Shown here: in pieces, positions 25,630 through 34,554 of the stretch
Position numbering within the stretch: the first letter of the stretch is position 1
Layout of the letters: the number at the start of each line of letters is the position of its first letter
Assembly: GCA_016218765.1 (NCBI GenBank)
Contig: JACRCZ010000086.1
Coordinates: forward strand, 33,981-97,980
Origin: Deltaproteobacteria bacterium
GTDB taxonomy: Bacteria; Myxococcota_A; Polyangia; DRWM01; JAAZOP01
Direction: 5' to 3'
Length of the DNA stretch: 64,000 nucleotides
The notes under the pieces: model-generated
What the model was told of the DNA's origin: nothing
What the model saw: only the letters and a program-made list of their open reading frames with translations
The model's database searches: none
Program-made: the position numbers and the translations under genes

Positions 25630-26652
25630 ATGGAGTACGCGGACGTCGTCGGACGGATTCGGGCGGGGGAAATCGCGCCGGTCTACCTGCTGTTCGGGCC
25701 GCAGACCTTCATGATCGAGGCCGTGCTGGAGGGGCTGCGTGCGGCCGTCGGAGTGGAGAAGCACGGTTCGTTCGCGTGCGAGACGTTCCACGGGGACGAG
25801 GACAACGGGACGAAGATCGCGGCCGCGGCCCGCGAGATCCCCATGCTCGTCCCCCGCCGCCTGCTCGTCGTCCGTGACGCCCAGCACCTCGCAGCCCGCG
25901 ACGAGGACATCGACGTCCTCGTCGCGTACCTCGACCGGCCGTCGCCCACGACCGTCCTGGCCTTCACCGCGGCGGCGTTCGACGCGCGGACGCGGCTGGC
26001 GCGCAAGGTTGCCGAGGTCGGGGTGCTGCTCAAGGCCGAGAAGGTGTACGCGCGCGACCTGCCCTCCTTCGTGCACAACCACGCACGGGCGCTGGGTGCG
26101 GCACTGGCCGAGGACGCGGCCGCGGCGCTGCTCGACGCCTGCGGCGACGATCTCGCGGCCCTGCACGACGGCATCTCCAAGCTGGCGCTGTACGTCGAGC
26201 GCGGGCAGCCGGCGACGGTCGAGGACGTGCAGGCCGTGGTCGCCCCCTCGCGGCAGCACGCGGTGTTCGAGCTGATCGACGCCATCGGCGCGCGCGACGC
26301 GCCGCAGGCTTTCGAGCTGGTGGCGCGGATGGCGGAGCAGGGCGAGGCGCCGCTCAAGGTGCTGTCCCTGGTCGCCCGGCAGATCCGGCAGCTCATCGAT
26401 ATCCGCACCGGGCGGCGGGACTCGCCGCGCCTGCTCGGTCTGCACCCGTTCGTCCGCGGGAAGCTCGAGGATCAGGCGAAACGTTTCGGGCTGCGGGACC
26501 TGGTGCGCGGCGTGGCGGCACTCCATCACGCCGACCTGGCGCTCAAGGGCTCCAAACGCGAAGGTGAACGCGTGCTGGAGAGCCTTGTGCTCGAGATCGC
26601 CGGCGGACCGGAACGCCCTACTTCGCGGCGGCCGGGGCGGCGCGGCGGGTGA
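25630..26652 (+). CDS. holA: DNA polymerase III delta subunit
   Basis: 340 residues, the expected length. HolA is the clamp-loader subunit that opens the beta sliding clamp. Y-L-L-F-G-P-Q near the start is the family's modified nucleotide-binding strand, followed by F-M-I-E-A-V. Central A-F-T-A-A-A-F-D and the C-terminal R-Q-I-R-Q-L-I-D and K-R-F-G-L helices fit family members. It ends 35 bp inside the convergent rpsT gene. Confidence 0.9.
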   Translation: MEYADVVGRIRAGEIAPVYLLFGPQTFMIEAVLEGLRAAVGVEKHGSFACETFHGDEDNGTKIAAAAREIPMLVPRRLLVVRDAQHLAARDEDIDVLVAYLDRPSPTTVLAFTAAAFDARTRLARKVAEVGVLLKAEKVYARDLPSFVHNHARALGAALAEDAAAALLDACGDDLAALHDGISKLALYVERGQPATVEDVQAVVAPSRQHAVFELIDAIGARDAPQAFELVARMAEQGEAPLKVLSLVARQIRQLIDIRTGRRDSPRLLGLHPFVRGKLEDQAKRFGLRDLVRGVAALHHADLALKGSKREGERVLESLVLEIAGGPERPTSRRPGRRGG

Positions 26653-26887
26653 CCTGCGAGATCTTGCGGGAGGACGTGCGTCGCTTGAGCACGCCCTTGG
26701 AGTGCGCGCGATCGAGCGCGCGGACCGCCTGCTTGCGCAGCCGCTCGACCTCCTCGGTCTTGCCGGCCGCGACGGCCTGCTCGAGCTTCTTGATCGCCGA
26801 GCGCACGCCGGACTTCACGCTCTTGTTGCGTGCCGTGCGCTTCTTGGCCTGACGGTTCCGCTTCTCGGCCGAAATGTGGTGCGCCAC
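26618..26887 (-). CDS. rpsT: 30S ribosomal protein S20
   Basis: 89 residues, normal for S20, which binds 16S rRNA at the base of the small subunit. The start is GTG 26887, eight bases after GGAGG, giving V-A-H-H-I-S-A-E-K-R-N-R, the typical S20 opening. It is very basic, with A-K-K-R-T-A-R-N-K-S. Its 3' end overlaps holA by 35 bp on the opposite strand. A sigma-70-type promoter is visible at 26954-26982. Confidence 0.96.
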   Translation of the reverse strand: MAHHISAEKRNRQAKKRTARNKSVKSGVRSAIKKLEQAVAAGKTEEVERLRKQAVRALDRAHSKGVLKRRTSSRKISQVTRRAAPAAAK

Positions 26888-26953
26888 GTTCGAACCCTCC
26901 ACCGTGCCCGCGCGCCGACGAAAAGGGCTTCCCCGGCCGCGAAGCGAGCCGGC

Positions 26954-26982
26954 ACCCTACCCGGCGCCATGGCGGGCGTCAA
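26954..26982 (-). promoter_or_regulatory. sigma-70-type promoter of rpsT
   Basis: On the minus strand TTGACG (26977-26982) and TAGGGT (26954-26959) are separated by 17 bases. The start would be near 26947, leaving a leader of about 60 nt. Confidence 0.55.
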
Positions 26983-27004
26983 GCGCTTCGTGCGCGACGC
27001 CAGG

Positions 27005-27442
27005 CTACCGCTCGGGCGACGGCCTCGTGCCGTCCGCACGAAACCGGACGTAGTCGGCGATGATCTCCTCGTGATCGAAGGCGAGCGGCGAAGGCAGGGC
27101 GTCCGGCGCGAACACGCGCGCCTCGGCGGCGTCGTCCGCACCGACGGGCGTTCCGGTCGCGCGCCCCACGAACACCGTGGAAATCGTGTGGAATCGGGGG
27201 TCCCGGTCCGGCCGCGAGTACACGTGCAGGAGCGCCGTCAGCTCGACATCCAGCCCCGTCTCCTCCTTCGCCTCGCGCTTCGCCGCCGCCCACAGCGGCT
27301 CCCCCCGGTCGACGAACCCGCCGGGAAGCGCCCAGCCCGGCGGCGGGTTCTTCCGACGCACCAGCACGATTCCCCCCCCGGCCTCGATGATCACATCGAC
27401 CGTCGGAAACGGGTTCCTCCACTCGCGTGCCGAATCCGCCAT
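27005..27442 (-). CDS. Nudix hydrolase
   Basis: A 145-residue protein with a complete Nudix box (about 41-63): [10 protein letters not shown], then R-E-A-K-E-E-T-G-L. The family cleaves nucleoside diphosphates linked to another group, using Mg2+ bound by the R-E-x-x-E-E core. P-G-W-A-L-P-G-G-F resembles the ADP-ribose/NADH pyrophosphatase subgroup, but the substrate cannot be assigned. It lies in a minus-strand stretch next to rpsT and the DUF882 gene. Confidence 0.9.
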   Translation of the reverse strand: MADSAREWRNPFPTVDVIIEAGGGIVLVRRKNPPPGWALPGGFVDRGEPLWAAAKREAKEETGLDVELTALLHVYSRPDRDPRFHTISTVFVGRATGTPVGADDAAEARVFAPDALPSPLAFDHEEIIADYVRFRADGTRPSPER

Positions 27443-27478
27443 TCCGGTCCGTCCCCTCTCCCGCCTTCCCCCTTCCCC

Positions 27479-28114
27479 TCAGCGCCCTCTCCACTCCCTC
27501 TTCGGCCCCGTGTCGGTGTGCACGAAGTTCGACTTCCGGTACGTGCCGAGACCGCCCCGGTGGTGGCGCTTCAGGTACGCGACCAGGCGCTGCAGCGGAA
27601 TGCCCTGCAGCCGCCAGTCGAGCGCCCGGCCCTTGCGGTGGAAGCTCTCCGAGGCCACCTCGTGCCCCTTCTTGCGGAGCTGCTCGTTGAACTTCTCCGA
27701 GCGGAACCCGCTGATCACCTCGACGACGCTCCCTTCGAGCTTCTTCGCCGCGGCCAGGATGAGCTTCGGCAGCGCCGGGTCCATCTCCGTCGTCTTGCCG
27801 GTTGCCCGGCAGCGCGTGAGGCGCCGGAACGACTCCATCGACAGCGTCTCGCCGAACACCGGCAGCGCGTCGCTGGTGTAGAGGTTGACGAGGTGCAGCC
27901 ACGGCACCTCGCGCGTCCCCGCGGCGATCGCGCCTTCCTCCGGACCCTGCCACTTCTTCCCGTCCCCGTCGTCGGCCCGCGCCGCGCCCGCGGCGAGCAC
28001 GGCCAGGACTGGCGCGAGCCGGCGCGCGATGCTAGGAACGAACGCAAGGGAGCGGGGCGCGGCGATGTTCCTTCGGGTGCTCAGGTCGGCGGGCTGGTGG
28101 TTCGTCCTCGCCAT
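27479..28114 (-). CDS. DUF882/YcbK-like murein-type peptidase, exported
   Basis: A 211-residue protein. The N-terminus has a basic lead and a signal-like stretch ending A-G-A-A-R-A. The C-terminal 130 residues fit DUF882 (peptidase M15-like, MepK/YcbK), zinc-dependent murein endopeptidases. Metal-binding candidates are H in E-S-F-H, D in G-R-A-L-D-W, and F-V-H-T-D-T. It would trim peptidoglycan cross-links in the periplasm. ATG 28114 is the only reasonable start, though the lead before the signal is long (about 25 residues). Confidence 0.82.
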   Translation of the reverse strand: MARTNHQPADLSTRRNIAAPRSLAFVPSIARRLAPVLAVLAAGAARADDGDGKKWQGPEEGAIAAGTREVPWLHLVNLYTSDALPVFGETLSMESFRRLTRCRATGKTTEMDPALPKLILAAAKKLEGSVVEVISGFRSEKFNEQLRKKGHEVASESFHRKGRALDWRLQGIPLQRLVAYLKRHHRGGLGTYRKSNFVHTDTGPKREWRGR

Positions 28115-28233
28115 CGGCTGCTACGAATCGCACGCCGGGCTTGCCAACGCAAGTTCCACCCCTCCCGCCGGCGGCTACTGCTGGCTCGCGACCGGCCCGG
28201 CATCGGCGCCGACGTGCTGGGATTGAGGGAGGC

Positions 28234-28773
28234 CTACCCGACGTAGCCCTTGGCGCGGATTGCTCCGAGGATCCTCGCGGTCGATTGTTCGACCGTCTCC
28301 ACCGCCGTGCGGACGACCACTTCGGGCATGAGCGGCGGCTCGTAGGGATCGGACACGCCGGTGAACTGCGGCAGCTCGCCCGCCAGCGCCTTCTTGTAGA
28401 GGCCCTTCGGGTCGCGCCGCTTGCACTCCTCGAGCGGGCACTCGACGAAGACCTCGACGAAGTCGCCGATGAGGGCGCGGTTCTCGTCGCGGATGGCGCG
28501 GTACGGGGAGATTGCCGCTGCGATCGCGACGATGCCATTGCGCGCGAGCAGGTGCGCCACGAATCCGATGCGCCGGATGTTCGTGTCGCGCCCTTCCCTG
28601 GTGAAGCCGAGCCCCTTGCACAGGTGCGTCCGCACCTCGTCGCCGTCCAGCACCTCGACCCGGCGACCCGCTTCGCGCAGCGCTCGCGCGGTGCTCTCCG
28701 CCAGCGTCGACTTCCCCGACGCCGGCAGGCCGGTGAACCAGACGACGAATCCCTTCCCCGACTCCTTGCCCAT
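28234..28773 (-). CDS. cysC: adenylylsulfate kinase
   Basis: 179 residues from ATG 28773. The enzyme phosphorylates adenosine 5'-phosphosulfate to PAPS. Walker A is G-L-P-A-S-G-K-S-T near residue 15. D-G-D-E-V-R, the R-R-I-G-F region and [19 protein letters not shown] are typical of CysC. It is single-domain, not fused to ATP sulfurylase, and no other sulfate assimilation gene is nearby. Confidence 0.93.
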   Translation of the reverse strand: MGKESGKGFVVWFTGLPASGKSTLAESTARALREAGRRVEVLDGDEVRTHLCKGLGFTREGRDTNIRRIGFVAHLLARNGIVAIAAAISPYRAIRDENRALIGDFVEVFVECPLEECKRRDPKGLYKKALAGELPQFTGVSDPYEPPLMPEVVVRTAVETVEQSTARILGAIRAKGYVG

Positions 28774-28861
28774 CCCGCGACTCCCCGGCGCTCGCGCCCG
28801 GCGCCCCGCCCCGCGCAGGCGAATTACCGCGAAGCCGGTGCGTGGAGCAAGGACCGAAGGG

Positions 28862-28930
28862 AACCACCGATGGACTCCGATTGGGGAGGGAGGGGAAACC
28901 ACAGATGGACACAGATGGACACAGATGAGG
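28862..28930. repeat. ATCGGTG/ACAGATG-type interspersed repeat, copy 3 (opposite orientation)
   Basis: ACCACCGATGGACTCCGATT, a G-rich spacer, then ACCACAGATGGACACAGATG and GACACAGATGAGG. It is the reverse complement type of the 3991 and 20975 copies, with CAGATG units in place of CGATG. It lies between cysC and moeA. Confidence 0.75.
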
Positions 28931-29062
28931 GAGGAGGCCGGGCCCGGCAAAGGCGGGGCGCCCGAATCCGCGAGGCGACCCTCGAGTCGGTGCCCTGCGG
29001 GCACTCGTCGCAGCCCGCAACCGCCAGGCACCGGCCCCCACCGGGGGACATGGTGGACCGCG

Positions 29063-30352
29063 CTAAAGGGATTCGTCGTCGCCGGCGACGTCGATGGTGG
29101 CGCCGGCCGGGACCAGGGCGGGAGCCTCGGGGAACATCCCGTAGGCGTCGCTGCCGGCGAGCGCGGACGACATTCCCGATGCCTGGCGATCCTCGGGGGT
29201 GAATTCGAGGGCCCCGTCGTCCGCGGAGCGCAGCGCGCCGCGCGCGAAGAACCGCAAGCCCGCCGGCTTGGGGAACGGCGTCGTCAGGCGCGCCTTGCGC
29301 CGCGTCGGCCAGGACGGCAGCCCGAAGAGCGACCGCACGAGCGGGACGACGAAGAACCGGAAGCCTGCGGCCGTCGACAGCACGTTGCCCGGCAGCCCGA
29401 CCCAGAACGTCGCCGTCTCGGCGTGACCGGCGATGAGCACCGGCTTGCCCGGTCGCACCGCCAAACGATGCACCACGAGCTCGAAGCCGCAGCGCCGCAG
29501 CGTCGCCGGCACGAAGTCCTTGTCGCCCACCGAGACGGCGCCCGTCGAGACCACGATCTCCGGTGCCGCAGGCTCGTGCTCGTCGTCGAGCCGGCGGCCG
29601 GGGCGAGCGGCCAGCCAGCCGCCCACCCGCACGACGGCCTCGTCCTCGCGGTCCGCCATGAGGCCTTCCCGGATCGCCGGAAGCCCGAGCCGATCCGCCT
29701 CGGCCAGCAGGAACGGCAGCGACGTATTCCGGATCTGGCCCGGCCGGAGCGCCTGCGACGGATCGTCGACCAGCTCGTCGCCCGTGGCCACGAACCGCAG
29801 CACCGGCCGCGCCAGGACGTCCAGCTCCCCGATCCCCTGCCCCGCCGCCACGGTGAGCACGCCCGACGTGACGACCCGCGGCGCGAGAACGAGCCGCTGG
29901 CCGATCGTGACGTCCTCGCCGCGCCAGCGCAGGTTCGCACCCTTCGTCACCGGCGCACGGCAGACGAGGATTTGGCCGCCATCCGCGGTCTCGACGGCGA
30001 CGTCCTCGATCTTGACCGCCGCGTCGAACCCGGCGGGCACGGGCGCCCCGGTCATGATGCGCACGGCGGCGGCGGCCGCCGCCGTGTCCGCCGTCATCGT
30101 CTCTCCGGCGAACACCGCGCCGCCGATCCGCAGCCGCACGGGCCGCTCGCGGCTCGCCCCGGCCAGATCCGCGGCTCGCACAGCGAAGCCGTCGACGGCC
30201 GTGTTGTCGAACGGCGGCAGCTCCTCGCGCGCCACGATATCGGCGGCCAGGACCCTCCCGCGCGCCTGCCCGAGCGCCACTCGTTCCGTCCGCCGGATGC
30301 GCCCCAGCCCCTCGATCCGCCGCAACGTTTCCGCGTAGGTGATCAGATCCAC
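29063..30352 (-). CDS. moeA: molybdopterin molybdenumtransferase
   Basis: 429 residues, normal for MoeA, which inserts molybdate into adenylylated molybdopterin. Landmarks: [29 protein letters not shown], and L-P-G-N-V-L-S-T near the C-terminus (usual form L-P-G-N-P-V-S). It is the last gene of the minus-strand molybdenum-cofactor operon, 28 bp after the moaB/mog gene. Confidence 0.94.
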   Translation of the reverse strand: MDLITYAETLRRIEGLGRIRRTERVALGQARGRVLAADIVAREELPPFDNTAVDGFAVRAADLAGASRERPVRLRIGGAVFAGETMTADTAAAAAAVRIMTGAPVPAGFDAAVKIEDVAVETADGGQILVCRAPVTKGANLRWRGEDVTIGQRLVLAPRVVTSGVLTVAAGQGIGELDVLARPVLRFVATGDELVDDPSQALRPGQIRNTSLPFLLAEADRLGLPAIREGLMADREDEAVVRVGGWLAARPGRRLDDEHEPAAPEIVVSTGAVSVGDKDFVPATLRRCGFELVVHRLAVRPGKPVLIAGHAETATFWVGLPGNVLSTAAGFRFFVVPLVRSLFGLPSWPTRRKARLTTPFPKPAGLRFFARGALRSADDGALEFTPEDRQASGMSSALAGSDAYGMFPEAPALVPAGATIDVAGDDESL

Positions 30353-30380
30353 CGCTCCACCGCTCTACCGCGCCACCGCT

Positions 30381-30878
30381 CTACCCATGGCCCTTGCCTT
30401 CGATCATCTCCAGCGCGTGCAACGCGATGTCCTTCAGCCCGGGGAGGATTTCCTGCAGTGCGCGCGGGCTGCCCGGCAGGGCCACGACGAGCATCTTCCC
30501 CTTCTGCCAGCCCCCGCCGCGCGAGATCCACGCGGCGCTGGTGTGCTTCGCGCTCTCCAGCCGCATCCATTCGCCGATGCCGGGGACCTCGCGATCGGCC
30601 CAGGCCGCCAGCGTCTCCGGCGTGAGGTCGCGCGGGCCCAGGCCGGTGCCGCCCGAGGCCAGGACCAGGTCGACGCCGTCCTTCGCCCAGCGCGCGAGCT
30701 GCGACTTCAGTCGAGCGGGTTCGTCCGGGACGATCGCGATGCCGGCAAGATCCAGCCGCCAGGCTCGCAGGAACCGTCGCAAGACGGGGCCGCTCTTGTC
30801 GACGTATTCACCGGCCGACGCGCGATCGGACAGCACGATGCCGCCCGCGCGCTTCGCCATCCCTGCGCCACGAGCCAC
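30381..30878 (-). CDS. moaB: molybdopterin adenylyltransferase-type protein (MoaB/MogA)
   Basis: 165 residues from GTG 30878, chosen because GGGAGG lies five bases upstream. The core motif G-G-T-G-L-G-P-R-D-L-T-P-E is the molybdopterin-binding and catalytic signature. P-G-S-P-R-A near the end is the second loop. The enzyme adenylylates molybdopterin before metal insertion. The gene overlaps moaC by 71 bp, so translation is coupled. Confidence 0.9.
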   Translation of the reverse strand: MARGAGMAKRAGGIVLSDRASAGEYVDKSGPVLRRFLRAWRLDLAGIAIVPDEPARLKSQLARWAKDGVDLVLASGGTGLGPRDLTPETLAAWADREVPGIGEWMRLESAKHTSAAWISRGGGWQKGKMLVVALPGSPRALQEILPGLKDIALHALEMIEGKGHG

Positions 30879-31320
30879 TGCGGCCTCCCTCCTTGCTCTC
30901 CAGCCGGATCGGTCCGACGACCATGCCGCGGTCGACGGACTTGACCATGTCGTAGATGCACAGCGCCGCCGCCGCGACCGCTGTCAACGCCTCCATCTCG
31001 ACCCCGGTGGGGCCGGTGCAGCGCGTCGTGGCGCGGATGGCGACTCCCGTCGGGCGGGCGGTGGGCACGAGGTCGACCGCGACGTGCGTCAGCGCCAGCG
31101 GATGGCACAGCGGCAGCCAGTCGGGCGTCCGCTTGGCGGCGGCGATCCCGGCGACGCGGGCGACCGCGAGCACGTCGCCCTTGGGCAGGCCGGCGGAACG
31201 AACGAGTCGCAGGGTGGCGGGTTTCATGGAGATGAAACCCGAGGCGACCGCGGTCCGCACGGTCGTCGGCTTGGCGGAGACATCGATCATCTGTACGCGG
31301 CCGCGCGGGTGGGACTTCAT
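30808..31320 (-). CDS. moaC: cyclic pyranopterin monophosphate synthase
   Basis: 170 residues from ATG 31320. With MoaA it converts GTP to cyclic pyranopterin phosphate. M-I-D-V-S-A-K, L-C-H-P-L near the middle, and G-V-E-M-E-A-L-T-A plus Y-D-M-V-K-S-V-D are family motifs, the last with catalytic residues. Its start overlaps the stop of the MOSC gene (ATGA). Confidence 0.95.
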   Translation of the reverse strand: MKSHPRGRVQMIDVSAKPTTVRTAVASGFISMKPATLRLVRSAGLPKGDVLAVARVAGIAAAKRTPDWLPLCHPLALTHVAVDLVPTARPTGVAIRATTRCTGPTGVEMEALTAVAAAALCIYDMVKSVDRGMVVGPIRLESKEGGRSGSWRRDGEARGRHRAVRSRVGR

Positions 31321-31754
31321 GCCACGACCTCCACGGCGTCGCCGACGGCGACGGGCCCGCCTTCGAGCACCCGGGCGAAGAGTCCGAGGCGCGGCATGAT
31401 GCAGTCGCCGGTCTGCTTGTACACCGCGCAGCGCGTATGGCACTCCTTGCCGATCTGCGAGATCTCCAGCACCACGCTCGCGCCGACGCGGAGCTTCGTC
31501 CCCAACGTGTAGGCCTCTCGCGGCAGGCCGCGGACGGAGAGGTTCTCGGCGAACCTCCCCGCGCTGCGCTCGATGTCCTCCGCGAGCGCCTGCTCGATCT
31601 CGCCGACTTCGAGCAGGCTGACCTGCCGGTGCCAGTCGCCCGCGTGGGCGTCGCCGACGATCCCGTGCCCGATCCGCACCTCGGCGCGGCCGACCGGTTT
31701 CTTCACCGTGCCCTTCTTGCGGCTCACGCAGACCGCCTCGACCCGACCGCTCAT
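31317..31754 (-). CDS. MOSC domain protein
   Basis: 145 residues from ATG 31754. It is a stand-alone MOSC domain: G-I-V-G-D-A-H-A-G-D-W-H, N-L-S-V-R-G-L, and G-K-E-C-H-T-R-C with the candidate sulfur- or ligand-handling Cys. MOSC proteins bind or sulfurate molybdenum cofactor or act as sulfur carriers. Start and stop overlap moaA and moaC by four bases each, so it is coupled with both. Confidence 0.92.
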   Translation of the reverse strand: MSGRVEAVCVSRKKGTVKKPVGRAEVRIGHGIVGDAHAGDWHRQVSLLEVGEIEQALAEDIERSAGRFAENLSVRGLPREAYTLGTKLRVGASVVLEISQIGKECHTRCAVYKQTGDCIMPRLGLFARVLEGGPVAVGDAVEVVA

Positions 31755-32749
31755 CCGCCGATCCCCCGCAGTCCCGCCTGGCACGGGATGGGCCGGCCTT
31801 GCGAGCGGATCCCGTCCTCGCGCAGGACCACCGCGCGGTGCACGACCTCCGCCACGGCCTCCGGGCCGCTGCGCGCCGCCGGCAGGAGGTCGGCGAAGCC
31901 CGAGCCGAACAGGCAGAGCTTGAGCGCCCCGCGCGAGGTGACGCGCAGGCGGTTGCACTCGGCGCAGAACGGCCGCGTGATGGGGCTGACGAACCCGATG
32001 CGCAACGGATCGCCCGGCCGCTGGTAGACCACCGCCGGACCTCCCGGCCCGTCGCGCCCCGCCGGCTCGAAGCCGTCGGCCACCACTCGTTGGATCAGCG
32101 GCTCGCTGCTCATGTGCTCCCGCTGGTGGAACTCCTCCCGCCCCTCGATCGGCATCAGCTCCAGGAACCGCACCTCCAGCGGGCGGCCTCGCCCCCAGGC
32201 CAGGAAGGAATCGAACTCCGCGAAGCCGAAGCTCCGCAGGAGGACGACGTTCACCTTCACGCGACGCAGGCCCGCGTCCAGGGCCGCGTCGATCCCGCGC
32301 GTCACCGCGCCGAACGCGTCGACCCCGCGAATCTCGCGGAACGCGCCCTCGCACAGCGTATCGAGGCTCACGTTGACCTGGTCGAGGCCCGCGGCGGCCA
32401 GCTCGCGCACCGTCCCGGCCAGCAGCCGCCCGTTCGTCGTCAACGCCACGCGCTCGAACCCCGCATCCGCCCGCAGCGCGCGCACGATCGAGGGCAGATC
32501 GGCACGCAGGAGCGGCTCGCCCCCGGTCACGCGCACCTTGAGGAATCCCAGATGCCGGGCGAACGCGACGCCGATGGCCCGGATGTCCGCGAGCGACATC
32601 GCGTCCGGGGCGGCGACATCCGCGCCGTCGGCCCGGCAGTACGAGCACTTGAGGTCGCAACGTTCGGTGATCGAAAGGCGCAGGTAGTCGAGCGTCCGTC
32701 CCTGCGGGTCCCGCAATCCGTGCCTGTCGTCCGGGTGCGCGTCGGTCAT
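31751..32749 (-). CDS. moaA: GTP 3',8-cyclase
   Basis: 332 residues from ATG 32749. The radical SAM cluster motif is C-D-L-K-C-S-Y-C, followed by T-G-G-E-P-L. The C-terminal 4Fe-4S site is C-A-E-C-N-R-L-R plus a later Cys, and the protein ends G-I-G-G, the functional double-Gly tail. It converts GTP to the 3',8-cyclised intermediate, the first step of molybdenum-cofactor synthesis. First gene of the five-gene operon. The longer frame to 32818 lacks support. Confidence 0.95.
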   Translation of the reverse strand: MTDAHPDDRHGLRDPQGRTLDYLRLSITERCDLKCSYCRADGADVAAPDAMSLADIRAIGVAFARHLGFLKVRVTGGEPLLRADLPSIVRALRADAGFERVALTTNGRLLAGTVRELAAAGLDQVNVSLDTLCEGAFREIRGVDAFGAVTRGIDAALDAGLRRVKVNVVLLRSFGFAEFDSFLAWGRGRPLEVRFLELMPIEGREEFHQREHMSSEPLIQRVVADGFEPAGRDGPGGPAVVYQRPGDPLRIGFVSPITRPFCAECNRLRVTSRGALKLCLFGSGFADLLPAARSGPEAVAEVVHRAVVLREDGIRSQGRPIPCQAGLRGIGG

Positions 32750-32833
32750 CGCATTCGCCGCACGCTCCCCCGCGTGCGCACCGACCGAGACTGTGACGCT
32801 TCGAGGGCGAATGGTCAACTGGAACAGTCCAGA

Positions 32834-33631
32834 TCAGTCCAGGTACCAGCCGCCCCCGCCGCCGCCGACGTCCAGGTGAAAATGGTTCTCGTGCTCCTGG
32901 TTGTGAGCCGGGGAGAGCTGGACGTGGAAGAGGCGCGCCGACCACGCGGAGCAGTACAGGTCGAGCAGCGCGGCGCCGTCAGCGGCGTCGACCGACCCGC
33001 CGCACGTCACCTCCGTGCCGGGGTCCACCCAGTCGTCCAGCACGGAGAGGACGTCGCCGTCCGCCTTCACGAACCAGCCCGCGTCGATCGCCAAGCCGTA
33101 CGAGTGCTGCGACGGCTGGCCCTGCGCGCGCCGCGACGTCACGCCGCCGCGGCTGCCCGCGCGGTAGAAGGAGTAGATCCGCACCTCGACGACGCCGCGC
33201 TCGTGCAGCAGCACGGACCACTCGGCCAGCGCCAGCGCCAGACGGCAGTCGAGCACGTCGTGGTGATTGGTGACCGTCCACGGCACGGCGTACGTGACGC
33301 CCGCCAGCGGACCCGTGAGCCGGATCGGCGCGTCGATGGTCGCGGGCGCGTCGTCCACGCGCTCGTACGGCACCTCCCACTCGTCGAGCTTCGTGAAGCA
33401 CTCGTCGGGAGTGAGCGCCAGGACCGCGTCCGCGTCCAGCCCCGCGGGGACCGGCGGCGCCTCCGGCTCGACCGGGGGCTCCGCGTCCGGCCCGGCAACC
33501 GGGTTCGGCTCTTCCTCGACGACCTCGGGCCCGCCGCCCTGTTCCTCCCCGGATCCTGCGGGCCGAGGCAAGATCGCGCCGCACGCCCCGAAACAGGCCA
33601 CGGTCAACGCCGGAAAGAACCACAGCCTCAC
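32834..33631 (-). CDS. extensin-like domain exported protein
   Basis: 265 residues from GTG 33631 (33661 also possible; neither has a clear Shine-Dalgarno). The signal ends V-A-C-F-G-A-C-G-A, a lipobox candidate, and a Glu/Pro linker follows. The C-terminal domain has Y-S-F-Y-R-A-G, S-Q-H-S-Y-G-L-A-I-D-A and H-E-N-H-F-H-L-D, the His/Asp pattern of the extensin-like C-terminal family. That family is related to zinc-dependent D,D-carboxypeptidases. Probably trims peptidoglycan. Confidence 0.85.
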   Translation of the reverse strand: MRLWFFPALTVACFGACGAILPRPAGSGEEQGGGPEVVEEEPNPVAGPDAEPPVEPEAPPVPAGLDADAVLALTPDECFTKLDEWEVPYERVDDAPATIDAPIRLTGPLAGVTYAVPWTVTNHHDVLDCRLALALAEWSVLLHERGVVEVRIYSFYRAGSRGGVTSRRAQGQPSQHSYGLAIDAGWFVKADGDVLSVLDDWVDPGTEVTCGGSVDAADGAALLDLYCSAWSARLFHVQLSPAHNQEHENHFHLDVGGGGGGWYLD

Positions 33632-33717
33632 GCTGCGATCGTACGCCACGCACGCGCACAAGGCCCGAAAGTGGAACGCAGACGGTCTCCCCGCGCCAAT
33701 TCCCGCCCGGTCTTCCC

Positions 33718-33800
33718 TGGTCTCAGCGTTCCTCTCAGCGCCCTCAGCGTCTCAGCGGTGAAGTCGGCCTCGGCGCCCTCCCTCCCCTCCGCGCCCTCCC
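33718..33800. repeat. CTCAGCG-type interspersed repeat, copy d
   Basis: GGTCTCAGCGTTCCTCTCAG, CGCCCTCAGCGTCTCAGCGG, TGAAGTC and a C/T-rich tail. It fills the gap between the extensin-like gene and the rsmE stop at 33801. Confidence 0.85.
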
Positions 33801-34541
33801 TCACCCGACGACGGCCCGGAACACGCCCATCGCCCCGACCGCCGCCGTCTCCACACGCAGCGGCATCGGGCAGAGTGACACCCGCCGGAAGCCGCGCTCG
33901 TCGAGCATCCCCTCCTCCGCTTCCTCGAAGCCCCCCTCCGGACCGACCAGCATCGCCCACGACGGCGCCGGCGCGTGCTGCCGCAGCGCGTCGGCCAACG
34001 GTTCACCGGCGGCATCAAGGCACAGGCGACCGCTGGACGGCTCGAGGACCCCGCACCACGCTTCCAGCGTCATCGGCTCCGCGACCTCCGGCGCGCGCGC
34101 GAGGCCTCCGATCCGCAGCGCTTCCGACGCGACGCGCCTCCAGCGTTCGACCAGCGAGTCGAGCGCCCGGTCGTCGCGCCGCAGCTCGCGCGCGCAGCGC
34201 ACCGGGACGATGCGGGCGACCGCCAGCTCGGCGGCGGCACGGACGATGCGCACCAGCGGCTCGGGCCGCCCGAGGCCGAGGGCGAGCGTGAGGGGCACGG
34301 GGGCGCGCTCGAGCGGCGGTGCGGTACCGGCCGGCGGTGCCAGGTCGACCAGCACGGTCTCGTCGGGGCCGATGCTGCCGATCGTTCCGCGCAGCCGGGC
34401 GCCGGCTCCGTCGAGCACCTCGACGGACTCGCCGGGGCGGGCGCGTCGCACGCGGGAGAGGTAGCGATGTTCGCGACCGCGCACGACGAGTCGTCCGTCG
34501 AGGGGTGCGGGTTCTCGCAGGCGCAGTCGGAGGACGGTCAT
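33801..34541 (-). CDS. rsmE: 16S rRNA (uracil1498-N3)-methyltransferase
   Basis: 246 residues, normal for RsmE. It is a SPOUT methyltransferase that methylates N3 of U1498 in 16S rRNA. The knotted C-terminal part shows V-G-P-E-G-G-F and L-R-V-E-T-A-A, the SAM-binding signature. The N-terminal PUA-like part is rich in Arg. It lies 13 bp after prmA; the two are often adjacent in other bacteria. Confidence 0.94.
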   Translation of the reverse strand: MTVLRLRLREPAPLDGRLVVRGREHRYLSRVRRARPGESVEVLDGAGARLRGTIGSIGPDETVLVDLAPPAGTAPPLERAPVPLTLALGLGRPEPLVRIVRAAAELAVARIVPVRCARELRRDDRALDSLVERWRRVASEALRIGGLARAPEVAEPMTLEAWCGVLEPSSGRLCLDAAGEPLADALRQHAPAPSWAMLVGPEGGFEEAEEGMLDERGFRRVSLCPMPLRVETAAVGAMGVFRAVVG

Positions 34542-34554
34542 GGCGCGCGAGGGT

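Noticed and set aside
27452..27490. Further CTCAGCG repeat copy between the Nudix and DUF882 genes
   Set aside because: Only a short C/T-rich run with one CTCAGCG unit is present; too little to call a copy.
28063..28226. Plus-strand 54-codon frame with a lipobox-like stretch (L-A-I-G-C)
   Set aside because: It overlaps the 5' end of the DUF882 gene on the other strand, has no Shine-Dalgarno, and its C-terminal part reads like a shadow of a GC-rich region.
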